Part shown: positions 9,747-22,251 of the stretch, in pieces | How the letters are laid out: every line of letters begins with the position of its first letter | Position numbering within the stretch: position 1 is the first letter of the stretch | Origin: Nemophila menziesii | Lineage: Eukaryota > Streptophyta > Magnoliopsida > Boraginales > Hydrophyllaceae | Assembly (NCBI GenBank): GCA_029959085.1 | Contig: JARWIR010000008.1 | Coordinates: 13,998,001 to 14,062,000, forward strand | DNA: 64,000 nt | Direction of reading: 5' to 3' | The notes under the pieces: generated by a model | Databases searched by the model: none | Told to the model about the DNA's origin: nothing | What the model saw: only the letters and a program-made list of their open reading frames with translations | Translations under genes and position numbers: made by a program

Positions 9747-12700
9747 ATGGCATCTTCTGGTTCATCAACATCGTTCCGTAGCTCCTCGTACACTTCTTCA
9801 TTTGCGGCAGATTCCTCATCGCCACTGCAATTTGATAATCTTCCTGTGATGAAAATGAAGAAGAAAATAGTTGAAAAAATAATGGAGAATCGTGTTACTT
9901 TGATCGTTGGTGAAACCGGTTGCGGTACTTATTTAACTTTTCATTCCTATCTCTATATAAAATTACCACACCTTAGAAATGTTGCAAGTTCATTGTGTAT
10001 TTGTGCTTCTTTGTATACATAGATGACGAACGTGTATTCAGTTTTGTGTTTAGTAAAATTGTGAATTGGGTTAATTAAATTTTTATTTTTGTTTTTTGGA
10101 CTTCTTGGCTTTTTGCATGGTCAATTTTCAGTTGAAATTAATAGAATTATTTTTTCCTAGCGGAAAAGCTAAATTAGGCTAAACAAAATATATTTGTGCA
10201 TGTTTTTATTATTTATTTATTTAATTTTTGTTTGAATTTTTTAATGTTGATGGTCAGGCGAAGCAAGAATTTTTAGTTTTTGTGGGGATTTTCTTGAGCT
10301 AATTGCACTATGGGTCCCTATAATATGTGAAAATTACGTTCATGTTTTATGCAAAAAATGCACTATAGGTCCCTATGTTAATTTTGTGTGAGTTAACTGC
10401 ACTATAAGCAAGGGAGGATCCATAGATTTTCTTCCTGGTAAATTAAAAATGAGAACAGCCATTCGTGTCTAACTTTTTGGGGTTAAGTTTTTAGTTCGTG
10501 AGGGTTATTGGTTAAAGAGGACTAATATTTGGAATAAGGTTCCGAACATAACAAGAGATGAAGTTAATAGTTTAGACTTGGTTAATGAATTCAATTTGGT
10601 AGTTATCTTGATTCAATCATAGCATCAGATGAAAGGTCTGACTTCCATTAGTACTTGTTGTAATTGTATGAAGCTTAAATTAACTTTTTAATGTGTAAGG
10701 TAATTACACGATTTCATTTAACTCTATGAAAGATGTAGATTGTGTAGTCTAACTAGATTGTTTACAACAGATGGTTCATAAGCGGCTTCTTTAAAATTGT
10801 GAAATTGTAAACACACATACAAATTTACTCGATATGTTTCACTAGATTTCTATTTATTCATTTCTTTGTTGATAATTTGAATGCAAGTCAGAAGAGTATA
10901 ACTTGCGACTTTGTTTCATAATTATAATTCTTTTAATGGCATTTCAGGTAAGAGCTCGCAAATCCCTCAGTTCTTATTGGAGGAGAACATGGGGCCGATT
11001 CTTTGCACACAGCCACGGAGATTTGCTGTGGTCACAGTAGCAAGCACTGTGGCAAAACAACGTTACGGTAAAGTAGGAAATGAGGTCGGATATCACATCG
11101 GTCATTTGAAGGTTTTCTCAGCAAGGTATGATTTGTATCGTTCATCATTTATACTAAAAAGGTTATTTATTTGTACGTTATTCATATTTAACACCTAGAA
11201 ATTTATAAGCTGTTGGAAAAATAGTGCTATTAATAGAATGCATCAATTTATATTAGCCTGTTGATTATATCATAAATTAAATGAAAAATTTCTTTCCTCA
11301 GATCAAAGATTATCTTCAAAACAGCTGGAGTGCTTTTGGATGAAATGCGCGACAGGGGATATCATGCACTTGACTACAAAGTAGTCATTTTAGATGAAGT
11401 TCATGAGCGCTCTATAGAGTCCGATCTTGTTCTCTTGTATGTGAAGCAGTTTTTGCTGAAAAAGAAGGACTTGAGGTTAAATAAAATTTCTTTTCTATTC
11501 ATTACTAATCATTCACAAATATATATTAAGTACTCATGTCAATTATATTCATGGTTTCCCAGGGTTGTACTGATGTCTGCTACAGCTGACATTGGAAGAT
11601 ACAGAGACTACTTCAACAACATCGAAACTGAAGAAAGAGTGGAGGTGCTAGCTATTCCTCCTAGCATTGATCAAAACGCTGTTTTCCAAAGAAAAGTTCT
11701 CTACCTTGAACAGGTGGAGTTTCTTATTGTTTTGGTTATATTTTTGTAGAAAATATCTTCAATCTGACCTGTTATATTTTTGGCAACCAGATTACTGATC
11801 TTCTTGGCGTACAATCCGAAGATTTATCCATGGAGTATTGCTCTGGTCTGAGCCCAAGAGCGGCGGACTCTAATATAAAGGAAGAAGTGCATAAATTGAT
11901 TCATGCCCTGGTGATGCACATTCATAAAAGTGAACCAGATATTGAGAAGAGCATCATGGTATTTCTTCCGACATACTACTCCTTGGAGCAACAATGGGTT
12001 TTGTTAAAGCCTTTGAGCGTGTTTTTCAATGTTCACATACTACATAGTAGTATCGAAATTGAGCGAGCTCTTAAAGCTATGGCCATATCAGAGGAAAAGC
12101 GCAAGGTAAAATTCTTGAACCGGCTAATAATTTTATGTTACAAGTTACATTTGTGAATCTAAATTGTTATGATAAATGCAGGTAATACTTGCTACAAATA
12201 TTGCAGAGTCTTCAGTTACTATTCCTAAAGTGGGGTATGTAATTGATTCATGTCGAACTTTACAAGTAAACTGGGACAGTTGTAGGAAGGTAGACTCAGC
12301 ACAGCTTGAATGGGTCTCCAAATCTCAGGTATGAACAGAGTTTTCACTTTCCATCATCAATATTTATTTGTTTATCATAATCTAAAACATCAATATTTAT
12401 TTGTTTATCATAATCTAAAACATCAATATCTACAGGCTGATCAAAGAAAGGGAAGAACTGGGCGGACTTGTGAAGGTGAAGTATATCGTCTAGTAACAGG
12501 GCAGTTCTTTAGTCAACTGGAAGAATATGAGCCTCCATCGATACGCAATCTCTCACTCAGGCAACAAGTACTTCATATATGCTGTGCCGAATTTAAACAC
12601 ATCAATGACCCAATATGTAAGTATTATGCTACTATCTTTCATATTTATGTCAATTATATTCCTTCTTTTATTTTCTCTCTCCTTTTCTTTTCTGGTAAGT

Positions 12701-15700
12701 TCTTGATTTTCTCTTCACTTAAGGATAAGGTTTATGTTACATGTGGGACTGAAACAATTTGGTGTCTATTCTCTGTATTTACAGAATTAGACATTGTTAA
12801 CTGAGTACATAATCATCTTACCATTTTTTGATTATTTATTTATCAGTTTAATAGATTCTCTATATATGTAAGCTTATTATTGCTCCTTTTTCCTATTTTG
12901 GTTGGGTAAATGTAACTCTATAAATCGCAAATTAATAACCCGGTATAAATACACCAGGTCGGGCATACCTAAGTAATAAATGTTACTCTAGTGAAGTGCT
13001 AGAGTGTAGGATGCGACTTACACTTTCAGCACTTTGCTAAGTGACATTTTTGACTGATATATTTGTACAGCATCATTTTTCCGATACATATTGTTATTTA
13101 CCTGGCCAGAAAGCTGATAAAAAGTAAATAATCTGTGCTAGAGAGTTCATTAAGCCATTATTGAGTTTTTTCAGTTTAGTGCTATCTGACGCGTTTTAAA
13201 CCTTTTCAATTCAGTGTTATTGCAGAAAGCTATGGACCCTCCAGAACCTGAAGTTGTTCACTCGGCTCTTGATTTGCTTTTACATATTGGTGCATTGAAA
13301 AAAGTTTCTACCAGGAGCCACTACGAGCCAACCTTCTATGGGAGATTACTTGCTAGTTTTTCATTGACATTTGATGCCTCTTTTCTTATACTCAAGTTTG
13401 GGGAATTAGGAATGCTTCGTGACGGAATTATTCTAGCAATAATGATGGATATGCAAACTTTGCCAATTCTTCGCCCTTTTGGAAGGGAACCTCTGGTACA
13501 ATTTCTTTTTTTATGCTTTTAGTTTCGAATGTTTTTTGGTGTTCTGGAAAATGTTTTTAATTACAAGCTATATATATATTTTTTGTTTTTTTCAGTTCGT
13601 GGAGTACATTGCTGATTATTACAGCGGAGAGGGCAATAAAACTGGATTAACGGGTAAAAAGGAGCTTACGTGTATTGGTAATTATTTTGCATATCTTTTC
13701 TGGAACCGTGTACATAAGGTAAGCTGGAAATTATGTTTTCATCTCTCCTTTTAAAGTCAACGTAGTCTAAATTATCTCATTCATATGTCTCTCTTTGAAG
13801 GACCAAATCCGCCTAGAAAGGATGAAGGGGCTCTTAAATTTCAATGGTGGTAATGAAGTCTGGGAAGCTCAATTGCCCAAGCGTGAGGAGGAGGATTGGT
13901 GCTCACTTCATAATCTTGTCCACTCTGCTCTTCAACAAGCTGAAGAGATGTGTATGACTTTTTTATCTAAAAAATCTTTTACATGGAATTTTCTTGTCTC
14001 TTTATTATTAAATTGATCATGTTTGATTGCAGATGATGAAATCGTGAGCTCACTACATCGTTATCGGCCAAATTATTTGGTTGAGTGTGATGGTCTTCTA
14101 TCATACGAAGATCATGAACAGTTTAATCATAGATGTTATGTCAATCGAAAGCCAAACCATTATAATAGAAGACGTATGCACGATCATGACAAGAGTAATT
14201 GCTTTGGGACACCTTTTCTTGCTTCAAATAATTATGAAGCTGATGAAATTGCCAAGAAGTTTGTTTATGTAGTCAGAGAGGTAGCATATATAACTTATCA
14301 TGGAGTTTGGTCTATTTTGTTTGAAAATCAATAGAGTTTGATTTTTCTATTTTGCTTTGAGTGTTGTATAGATAAGGATGGTGAATGCTGAGGAAGTATC
14401 TGAAAATTTTCCTCCTAATAAAGGTGATACTGATGGTAATGATGATGCTTCTCAAGATGCTCCAATTTGTATATATTATCTCAGTGGGTCGTGCAACAGA
14501 GGAAATGAGTGCCCCTACTCTCACTCATCCACAGGAAGAAGGCCTTCTTGCAACTTCTTCTTCTCTTTGCAGGTAAATCTCAACTTATTCTTTCATTTCC
14601 TTGGTTACACATTGCACTACAAGTCCTATATTTTGAGTCAATTGCACTATAGCTCCCTATGTTATGCAAACTAACATATATGATACAAGGTAGCTAATTG
14701 CATTATATTACGAAGATAAACATACATGTCACAATCATAAGTATCTTATATTTAGATATTTTTAAGAGCTTGGGAACAAGTAAATATTTTCAAAATAGGA
14801 GGGGGATAGATTATAGTGTATTTTTAATTTTATTTTTTCATCTTTTAGGGATCAAATTTTACTTTTGTCAATGGTTCCCCTGACTAACACAATCCTATAA
14901 ACATGTTAATTAGTAGACTATCATGATCTGGTCAATTCATATTCCATTTTCTCTAGGTATACTAATGTATTACCACTATTGATATGTACAGGAGATCTAA
15001 GATAAGCAAGATAGACATGAATCTAGTGAATTAATCTTAATTGTTAGTAAGATGCATATAAAAAATTTATGGAAAGAATATTAGATGCTATCTTAAGCAC
15101 AGCTATATTAGATAACCTTCTCTCTTTGAATTACTTAAGACACGACTTTAAACTTGAGGCATTAGTCAAGATTTTTTTATCAGTTTATTGGATAATGGGA
15201 AACTACAATCAACCAAATTGCAATAATTACCATGGCATCCCTATAGCATGAATTAATATTGATGATCATCTTTACCTTTTCCTTCCACTAAGGAACCTTT
15301 ACACCTTGAGAATGAAGACTAGATCTGGTAGCTGCTGTCAGAAATACCAATCTGATAGACAGATTTTAGCTTTAAATAATCTTATGTGCTAGTCTTGTCT
15401 TTTGTTAACATTTAGCCTCTAATTCTGTTCAATGTGCTTATTTATGAAGTTTTCCATATGAGGGTGGGTTAACTATGAGAATCTTATTCTTTCATTATGG
15501 ACTCATTTGTTTATTCTCTTACTGGGCTGACTCTGTCTTTATATTAATTAAACTACAGAAAATGCATCCCTTATCTGTAACCAGTATTCCATATCTGCCA
15601 CATTTACCCACATTACTCTATTCCTCTTCAATGAACTTGTGCGTTTTTACCTTTTCCTTGTATGGTTTTCCCTTAATATCATCTGCACTAGTAAGATTTA

Positions 15701-16724
15701 AAAATCCAGCTTATATCCACCTTTTCCTTGTTATGCTTAGTCAGAGACAAAAAAATTGATAACTACTTTTCCTTTTGCACATGTAACTCTCCTAAAGATC
15801 ATTTATCATTATCTAAGTTCTAAAAGTTATTAATTATTTGGGCTTTATGGTATCTGCAGGGATGTCGAAAGGGAAACTCCTGTTCATATTCTCACGAGGC
15901 AGACCCGTCGGTGTTTGGAGGCAACAACACAAATGATTGCCGGCCACAAGAAGAAGATGCTGATATAGCATCTCTTTTGGGATTGTTCCCTTTAGCGACA
16001 GATGAATATGTTTTGATATTAGACGACATTAATTTCCAGTTTTCCTTATATCTTACACCTCTATATGATCCATCGCGTATGATTGTCACTACATCTCGGG
16101 ATTATTGCTCGGATGATAAAGCCTCACTAGAAGGCTTTCAGATTCTTTGGGGCCTGTCCCATCCCTACCAGACATTATTGTCTGGAGCAGGTGTGAGTAA
16201 AGATTCTTGGAAGAAAATGAAGTGTGTATTGTGGTTCCCGAAAATTAGCGATGAAAACAGTGAAGGACATAATAGTCTCATACAGACTTTCTTCCAGTAT
16301 CTAGCCGTTCGTATAATAGCGGATTCACACAGGGATGTTCAGGTTATTCTTACCATGAACAATCTAAGATTTTGTCAATTACAGGTACGCCTAAAATTCT
16401 TTCAACTTCAATCATTTCTATTTAGTAAATTTTGATTTTGAATTATTACTGATGATGTTGCTTCAGGTGGAGAAGTTAGCCAGAGAAGCTTTCTTCATTC
16501 TGAATGAGTCGTTCCCCTTTGATGAACAATGTTTAGGGGAACCGTTTAATAAAGTGATCACCAGCAAGCCAATGGTTGTCTCGAGAGCAATCTCATACAT
16601 CTTCAAGCTTCGTCCTCCAGAAAATCATTCATCCGGTCACTATGCAAACTTTTTCCGCTTTAAATTACGGCAGTTAGAACGCGAAGAGCTATCAAGGCGT
16701 CCAAGAAGAATGACCAATAGATAG
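9747..16724 (+). CDS. DEAH-type RNA helicase with two CCCH zinc fingers (14 exons, ~1036 aa)
   Basis: Exons inferred from GT-AG sites and frame: 9747-9924, 10948-11125, 11302-11475, 11563-11713, 11791-12105, 12182-12328, 12436-12616, 13215-13495, 13596-13718, 13801-13951, 14033-14280, 14372-14572, 15860-16384, 16467-16724. They join to 3111 nt with no internal stop. Helicase motifs: Walker A GETGCGKS (55-62, split by intron 1), TQPRR, DEVH (150-153, in place of DEAH), SAT (182-184), ATNIAESS (336 on), QRKGRTGR (384-391). HA2-like sequence follows. CCCH fingers: C742-C750-C756-H760 (CX7CX5CX3H) and C769-C778-C784-H788 (CX8CX5CX3H), the second cut by intron 12. The order and length match the plant zinc-finger/helicase family of Arabidopsis C3H31 (At2g47680). 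It is likely an ATP-dependent RNA-remodelling protein; the substrate is unknown. Confidence 0.92.
10290..10410 (+). repeat. Dispersed 'GCACTATAGGTCCCTA' repeat in intron 1
   Basis: Two or three imperfect copies of a TTGCACTATAGGTCCCTA-type unit lie inside intron 1. The unit recurs in intron 12 and in both copies of the large duplication. The element type is unknown. Confidence 0.6.
14600..14700 (+). repeat. Dispersed 'GCACTATAGCTCCCTA' repeat in intron 12
   Basis: TTGCACTATAGCTCCCTATG and neighbouring variants repeat the unit seen in intron 1, close to the 5' end of the 1.29-kb intron that splits the second zinc finger. Confidence 0.55.
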
Positions 16725-17580
16725 ATATGTACTTGTTTAAATGTATCTATAAGTTTGTTTTTCACCACAAGGGGTGTTCATAGATGTTAGGCCGAGATTT
16801 AGGTACAGTTGATGCAAGGATGCAAGTTTTATTTAATCAATTTAGAATTTTTGAAAATTGAGGTTATTTACGTAATTCTATATATAACTCTGCACCTTCT
16901 ATTTATATATATAGTTACTCTTATATAAAAGAGCTTATTACTTCTTGGGCTTCCGCACTTGTAAGAACAGACAAAAGAAACAAGTACTCAATTTTGATCT
17001 ATGAAAATGTCAATAATAAGATAAAGAGTTTTATAATCTATTTATGAAGGAAAATGGCTTCCGAATAAGTTTAGATTGTAAATTTGGGATTTGAAGTCTA
17101 GGTAATGAAATCATCTGCATGTTAGGTTTATTTTGCTTCCTTTTGTCCCTAATGGCTTCTTTATTACATGATTTTCGTCATATAGTTAAGATACTTCTGG
17201 AACATTCTTCTATCGTTTAAGATGTATTATGGTTTTGGTAACTTTTCCTTCTGTATTTAGTTTATGAAAATTGTGTTGAGAAGTCAATCGAACAAGGTTT
17301 ATATCAATTATATAAATTAATACTCAAATTCATATTTTGTCTACCTTTATATATGATATTTGCTAAAAAAAAATACCTAATAAAAATATTTAATTATTAA
17401 ATTAAGCTTTCAATTATTTATTTAATAAAAAAATGTCTAATGGAACAATTAGAAAATATTTTTTTTATATTTTTTATGGAGCCAATTATTAAAAAAATAC
17501 CTATTAAAAAAATTATTAATAAAAAGATACCTAGAATAAGACCATTTATTAAAAAATGCCTCAACCTAAAATACCCTTAC
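16725..17580. other. Helicase 3' flank, no gene
   Basis: AT-rich sequence that should include the 3' UTR and poly(A) site. No second gene or clear repeat is visible; A/T homopolymer runs dominate after 17350. Confidence 0.5.
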
Positions 17581-17589
17581 AAATAGTAA

Positions 17590-17990
17590 TTAAAAAAAGT
17601 TAAAAAAAATTAAAAAAACAAAACAAAAACTAATAAACACATCATAACTAATTCTAAAAAAAAAAAATTATATATTTGGATAAATCAAATTAATATTTAC
17701 GTCTATAATTTTTTTCAGAATTTTTGAAATTTTTTAATTTTTTTTTTGTAGACATGGAATTTCATGTTTTAACCATGAAAATCCGTGTCTGCGAAAAAAA
17801 AATCATTATTTCAAACAGTGAATTTCATGTTTTGAATTGGAACAAAAAAAAAGAATTTCATGTTTTGAACATGGAATTTCATGTTTTAAACATAAAAATC
17901 CGTGTCTGCGAAAAAAAATTAAAAAAAAAAAACAAATCATAAACGTAAATATTAATATACAATTATTAAACAAAAAAAATCAAAAAACAT
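17590..17990. mobile_element. Degenerate palindromic MITE, relative of 30508-30924
   Basis: The left arm (17630-17720) reads close to the reverse complement of 30800-30900, including a TATATATTTGGATAA-type stretch. The middle holds repeats of GAATTTCATGTTTTGAAC and AATCCGTGTCTGCG that also fill the centre of the 30.5-kb element. The small frame it contains is only a by-product of these repeats. Confidence 0.6.
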
Positions 17991-18210
17991 CATAGACGTA
18001 AAAACATGTTTAAAACAATTATTAGATTTTTGTTGTTTCATCATATGATCCTCAACAATAATATCATTTTCAATTGTTCTTTTGCTCTTGAAGGTAGTAA
18101 TAGCATTTCACATTCTCTGCTATATTAAACACGAGTCCTAATGATGGCCTTCTAGGATTTCAATTGGTTGGGGTGTAAAACTCCTTCATCCTTAGAATTT
18201 AATTTTATAA

Positions 18211-18595
18211 GAGAAAATCTCATCTTTAGGTCATTTATCTATGGTCTAAAAATATTTTTATGCTAAACGTATCAAAGGTTATATTTTTAGGCCAAATGTA
18301 TTCAGATGGTCCATTTTTAGGCCATTTTACTAATTTTGTGATAGAGTTCATAAATTTTAAGAATAATTTAGACATTTTATATAAAGTTCTTAACTTGTAA
18401 TGCGGCCAAATAAACATATAGTTCATTTAAAATGTCTAAACTGTTCTTAAAATCAATGAAATATCTCATGAAATTAGTAAAATGGCCTAAAAATGGGTAT
18501 TCTGACTATGTTTAGCCTAAAAATGTGACTTTTCAAACGTTTAGCCTAAAAATGTTTTTAGGCAATAAGTAATGGCCTAAAACTAGAATTTGCTC
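18211..18595. mobile_element. Palindromic Mutator-like MITE with 9-bp duplication
   Basis: The two halves are inverted repeats of roughly 180 bp each, rich in TTTTTAGGCCA and its complement. Flanks ATTTTATAA (18202-18210 and 18596-18604) are a perfect 9-bp target duplication, which fits the Mutator superfamily. Noncoding. Confidence 0.8.
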
Positions 18596-18649
18596 ATTTT
18601 ATAAATATAGAAACTAATTAATATTTTTTTAATATGTGTATTAAAGATA

Positions 18650-18763
18650 TAGATAAATAAATTTGTGGGCACAAAGGAGTAATATTTATGTAAAATATGT
18701 TCACCTTTTATCCTTTAATTAATGCAATTCATCACAATACTTTTTTTTCATTTATACCAAGTG

Positions 18764-18806
<43 letters not shown>

Positions 18807-20630
18807 TGTATAAAAATAATAATATGTCTAATTATTTAATATTTATGTTCATCTTCATCCCTTTATTATTTACCATGATTCAAAAATTATATGTAAAGAA
18901 ATAAATGAAATACATAGAAAAAGTTAATATAACAAACTCGCGTATAAAAAATTCCAACACTACGAGGGAAATAATTTTCAAGTCAACCAACTGCATCCAA
19001 AGTTCAACTTGTTCTACTTTTCTACCATTCAAAAGCTAACTAGGTATAAGTCTAGAGAAATTAGTAAACCCAATATTAGAAAAGACATCACTTGAAAAAC
19101 TACTACCAATTATGATTTAAAGATCGACCACCACCCTTCTACTTTACCTTTTCTTTCACAAAAAAATCAGGCACCATCCCAAGATCTACGATAGGCATTC
19201 CTTCCCACCTAAAACACAACACGCAACACCAGATAAGACGATAATTAAAATGCAGGAGCTTCTGTGTCCATCCGATCAAGGAGAACCCCACAATTGAACA
19301 AAAACCAAGAAATAACAAGGATAAAACATCAATCAAAAGGGGATAATAAGTACTACCTTCATTCTTTAATAATAGTCTCTTTAGCCAAAAAAATATATTC
19401 CACAATATATGTCACTTTTAAAGTTTCAAAGCAAAATAAATGATTTTTCTCCTATTCTACCATTTTTTTTAAATCTCTTACCAACTAAATATCTAATTTT
19501 TTCTTTCTTATAATTAGGGATATATTAGTCATTTGTACTAAATTTTATCTACTTTTTAAGTTTCTTAATATGTGTGAAAAAAATCTAAAAAATCAATTAT
19601 TATGGAATGAAGGTAGTACTAAGCAACGATCTCATAATATAACTAGAAAGTATTCATCCGATGAGGAAACTAAACATATGATCCCTAGTGTAAGAATAAT
19701 TACAAAACTGGTAACCTCAATTAAAACCCACCACCATCATTGTACAACATCACAAACTCAAAGGGGAAGAAAATAATAGAAGTTGATCATATGTGGTAGT
19801 CTCTTATGGGAATTAAAACACCTAGGAGAAGGAATTACTATAGATAATAAAAAGTTGAATGAGTTAGAAAAACCCCTAAATCCATAGCCTTGGACGAAAG
19901 GGAAATACACCACCAAAACTGAGCTTCAACCAATCAACATGAGTGTTACAACACTGTACAAACCCTACCAACTCGACCCCCAATCCAAAACCCATATCTA
20001 ATTCATGTAATTTCTCCACAAGCCACTTTTTGTCGGTGAAAGAAATTCCATAAACTATAGATCCTAGATATTACAAGGAGAGAAATTGTGTGTATTCCCA
20101 ATGGAAACCTCATATTATTGCTGGAAAAAAACATCCTGAAACCAAAAAATGAGAGGTCATAATAGAATCATGCCCAAGATCGAGCATAACATTGTGCATA
20201 CAATACGTCTGCAGTTTCATCAGCTCCATAAATGAACTTGATATACTTAATGGATTTTGAAGAGAAATCGGTTATGCACACTAGAAAATTAACTTATTAT
20301 TCCAACTTTTTTCACCTTGCATAATGATAAAAAAGGAATTAACAGAGAAGAAGCCAAGAGGAAGCTTGAGTCGTTGGTAGCTCCATGATTTACAAAAATA
20401 GCTTTTGGTTTAGGATATGAATGTTATAACTAAAACTTGGGGAATATGTTAAGTTCCACAAAAGAGGGACTTTTTGGAAGCTGAGATGTGAGGCGATTGA
20501 TGGTAGCTCGACAATTTTTAGGGTACCACTTTGGTGGGTAGGAAGGAGAGAGTGGAGATTGAGAAAAAGAAAAAAAATCATTCATTAATGAATGAATTTT
20601 AATAATAATATGATTTTATTCATACCACAT
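18650..20630 (-). repeat. Unidentified dispersed repeat R, inverted copy d
   Basis: Its reverse complement aligns with 5100-6700 from end to end, with shared blocks at 20150-20260, 19880-19990 and 19100-19250. It is the opposite-strand partner of the copies left of the helicase gene. A TAA microsatellite is embedded near its low-coordinate end. All frames are broken. Confidence 0.6.
18766..18804 (+). repeat. (TAA)n microsatellite
   Basis: About 13 uninterrupted TAA/ATA triplets; homologous places in the other copies of repeat R have only a few ATT triplets. Confidence 0.95.
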
Positions 20631-22246
20631 TATGTTTCATTTTGGGGTGGAGTGAGAAAAATATTTCATTCAATATAGTTTTACAATAATTCTTATTTAT
20701 GATTAATGTGATGTTTGAGTGAATTTTTTACTATACTACTAATACTACCAAATATATGAGTATAAATAATCTATTAATTTCACTAAGTACACCATCAATT
20801 CCAATATATCATAATTTCATTAAACCACTACTATGGATAAAAAAACATATTTCGACTCAACGAGCCTTGGAGACATATTTAATCGCTAATACCGAATGAA
20901 GAGATATTTTATTCTACTTAGAGTCCAACAAAATGTTATGAGTATAAAATACACCTTTATTATAAATAGGTCAATTTGGTCTTCATAAACTCTAAATTTA
21001 TCCAAAAACACCGAGTCCACTGATTAGAAAGCTCAAAGATATATGGGTTAGAGACTTCAGGACATTTTCTGGATCAAAGATATTGTGCATTAGATTAGAG
21101 AGTGTATGCCTTTGTATGGTAAGTGATAAATATGGTTCTTAGAGACATTTGTCCTAGAGATTAAAAATCTGAGCCAGGAGTCACTGCCACAATGTTTCTA
21201 AGCATGGTATGTGGCTTACCTTCTCAGATGCTCCATGTATATATATTTCTCAAAGGCTACAAAACTGAGCAGGAAATCATTTATCACAATGTCTCTGAGC
21301 ATGGTATGTGGCTTACATGCTCAAAGATCTGGCAAGAATTTTTTTATCATAACACATTAAGTCCCAATTATTGGTTCATTGCTCAATACTTAATCAATAT
21401 TATATGGTTTGTACGTGGTGTGTGGTTGTCTCTTGAGGTTATAGATAAAATTTATAATGTTTGAGTCTATGCCAGAATGTAAGCTATTTTGTGGTTGTAG
21501 GTTGCAAACCTCCAATTGCAATACAGTTAGAGCGTCCAAGGGATGTTCTAGATAATGGAGATGGATGGATTGACAGCTGATCACTTTGAAGAGTGCACAG
21601 AACCTCTAATCTAGTACATGTTCATGGTTTTAATGGATAGATAAGAGACTTACAATAGTTATAAGAAGTCATTCCACATGAAAATGAAACTAATAGAATT
21701 TTACACCCCCTGAGTCAAGGGCTTTCAGATTTAAGAAGAATCTAGTAAAGATAATTGCAATTGAGATCAAGATATGTTTAGTAATGAAGTGCAACCAGTA
21801 AGACGTGCCCACACACTTTTTTTATCAAACAATCGTGCCTAGTCCATGGTAATACTTAAAATATTTGGGAAGAACATGAACCTGAAAATTATCAGGGATA
21901 GAATAATAGCGGTAATTATATCAGTGATCAAGGATTAAAAAAATATAGACTTTGCAAAGTTGATGTCCATCCATGATTTGAATAGTATGTGCCTCAACAC
22001 ATGCAAATACATAATCAAACATTGGCATGTACTAGTATGTAAGGAATTTAAAGGTTGAGGAGGTATAACAAGACTTGGGTGATCAAGTTACCGTAATTTA
22101 CTAATGTCAGTACATGTGACATATAACTTTTAAGGTTGGTTTATGTGTACCCATGGTTTTAAAAATACATGTCAGTGTGTAAAGGGAGGAAAGCTGGTGC
22201 AACTCCTTGGTTTTGCTTTGGGAGCTCTTCAAGGGAGTGGCAATAT
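20631..22246. other. No gene recognised; short internal duplication
   Basis: No coding region. At 21190-21225 and 21287-21320 a CACAATGT-TCT-AGCATGGTATGTGGCTTAC-like stretch occurs twice in direct orientation, about 97 bases apart. The rest is unremarkable. Confidence 0.5.
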
Positions 22247-22251
22247 GTGGT

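Noticed and set aside
17724..17942. 72-codon frame with repeated EFHVLN peptide
   Set aside because: It is a by-product of GAATTTCATGTTTTGAAC repeats inside a noncoding MITE; no support as a gene.
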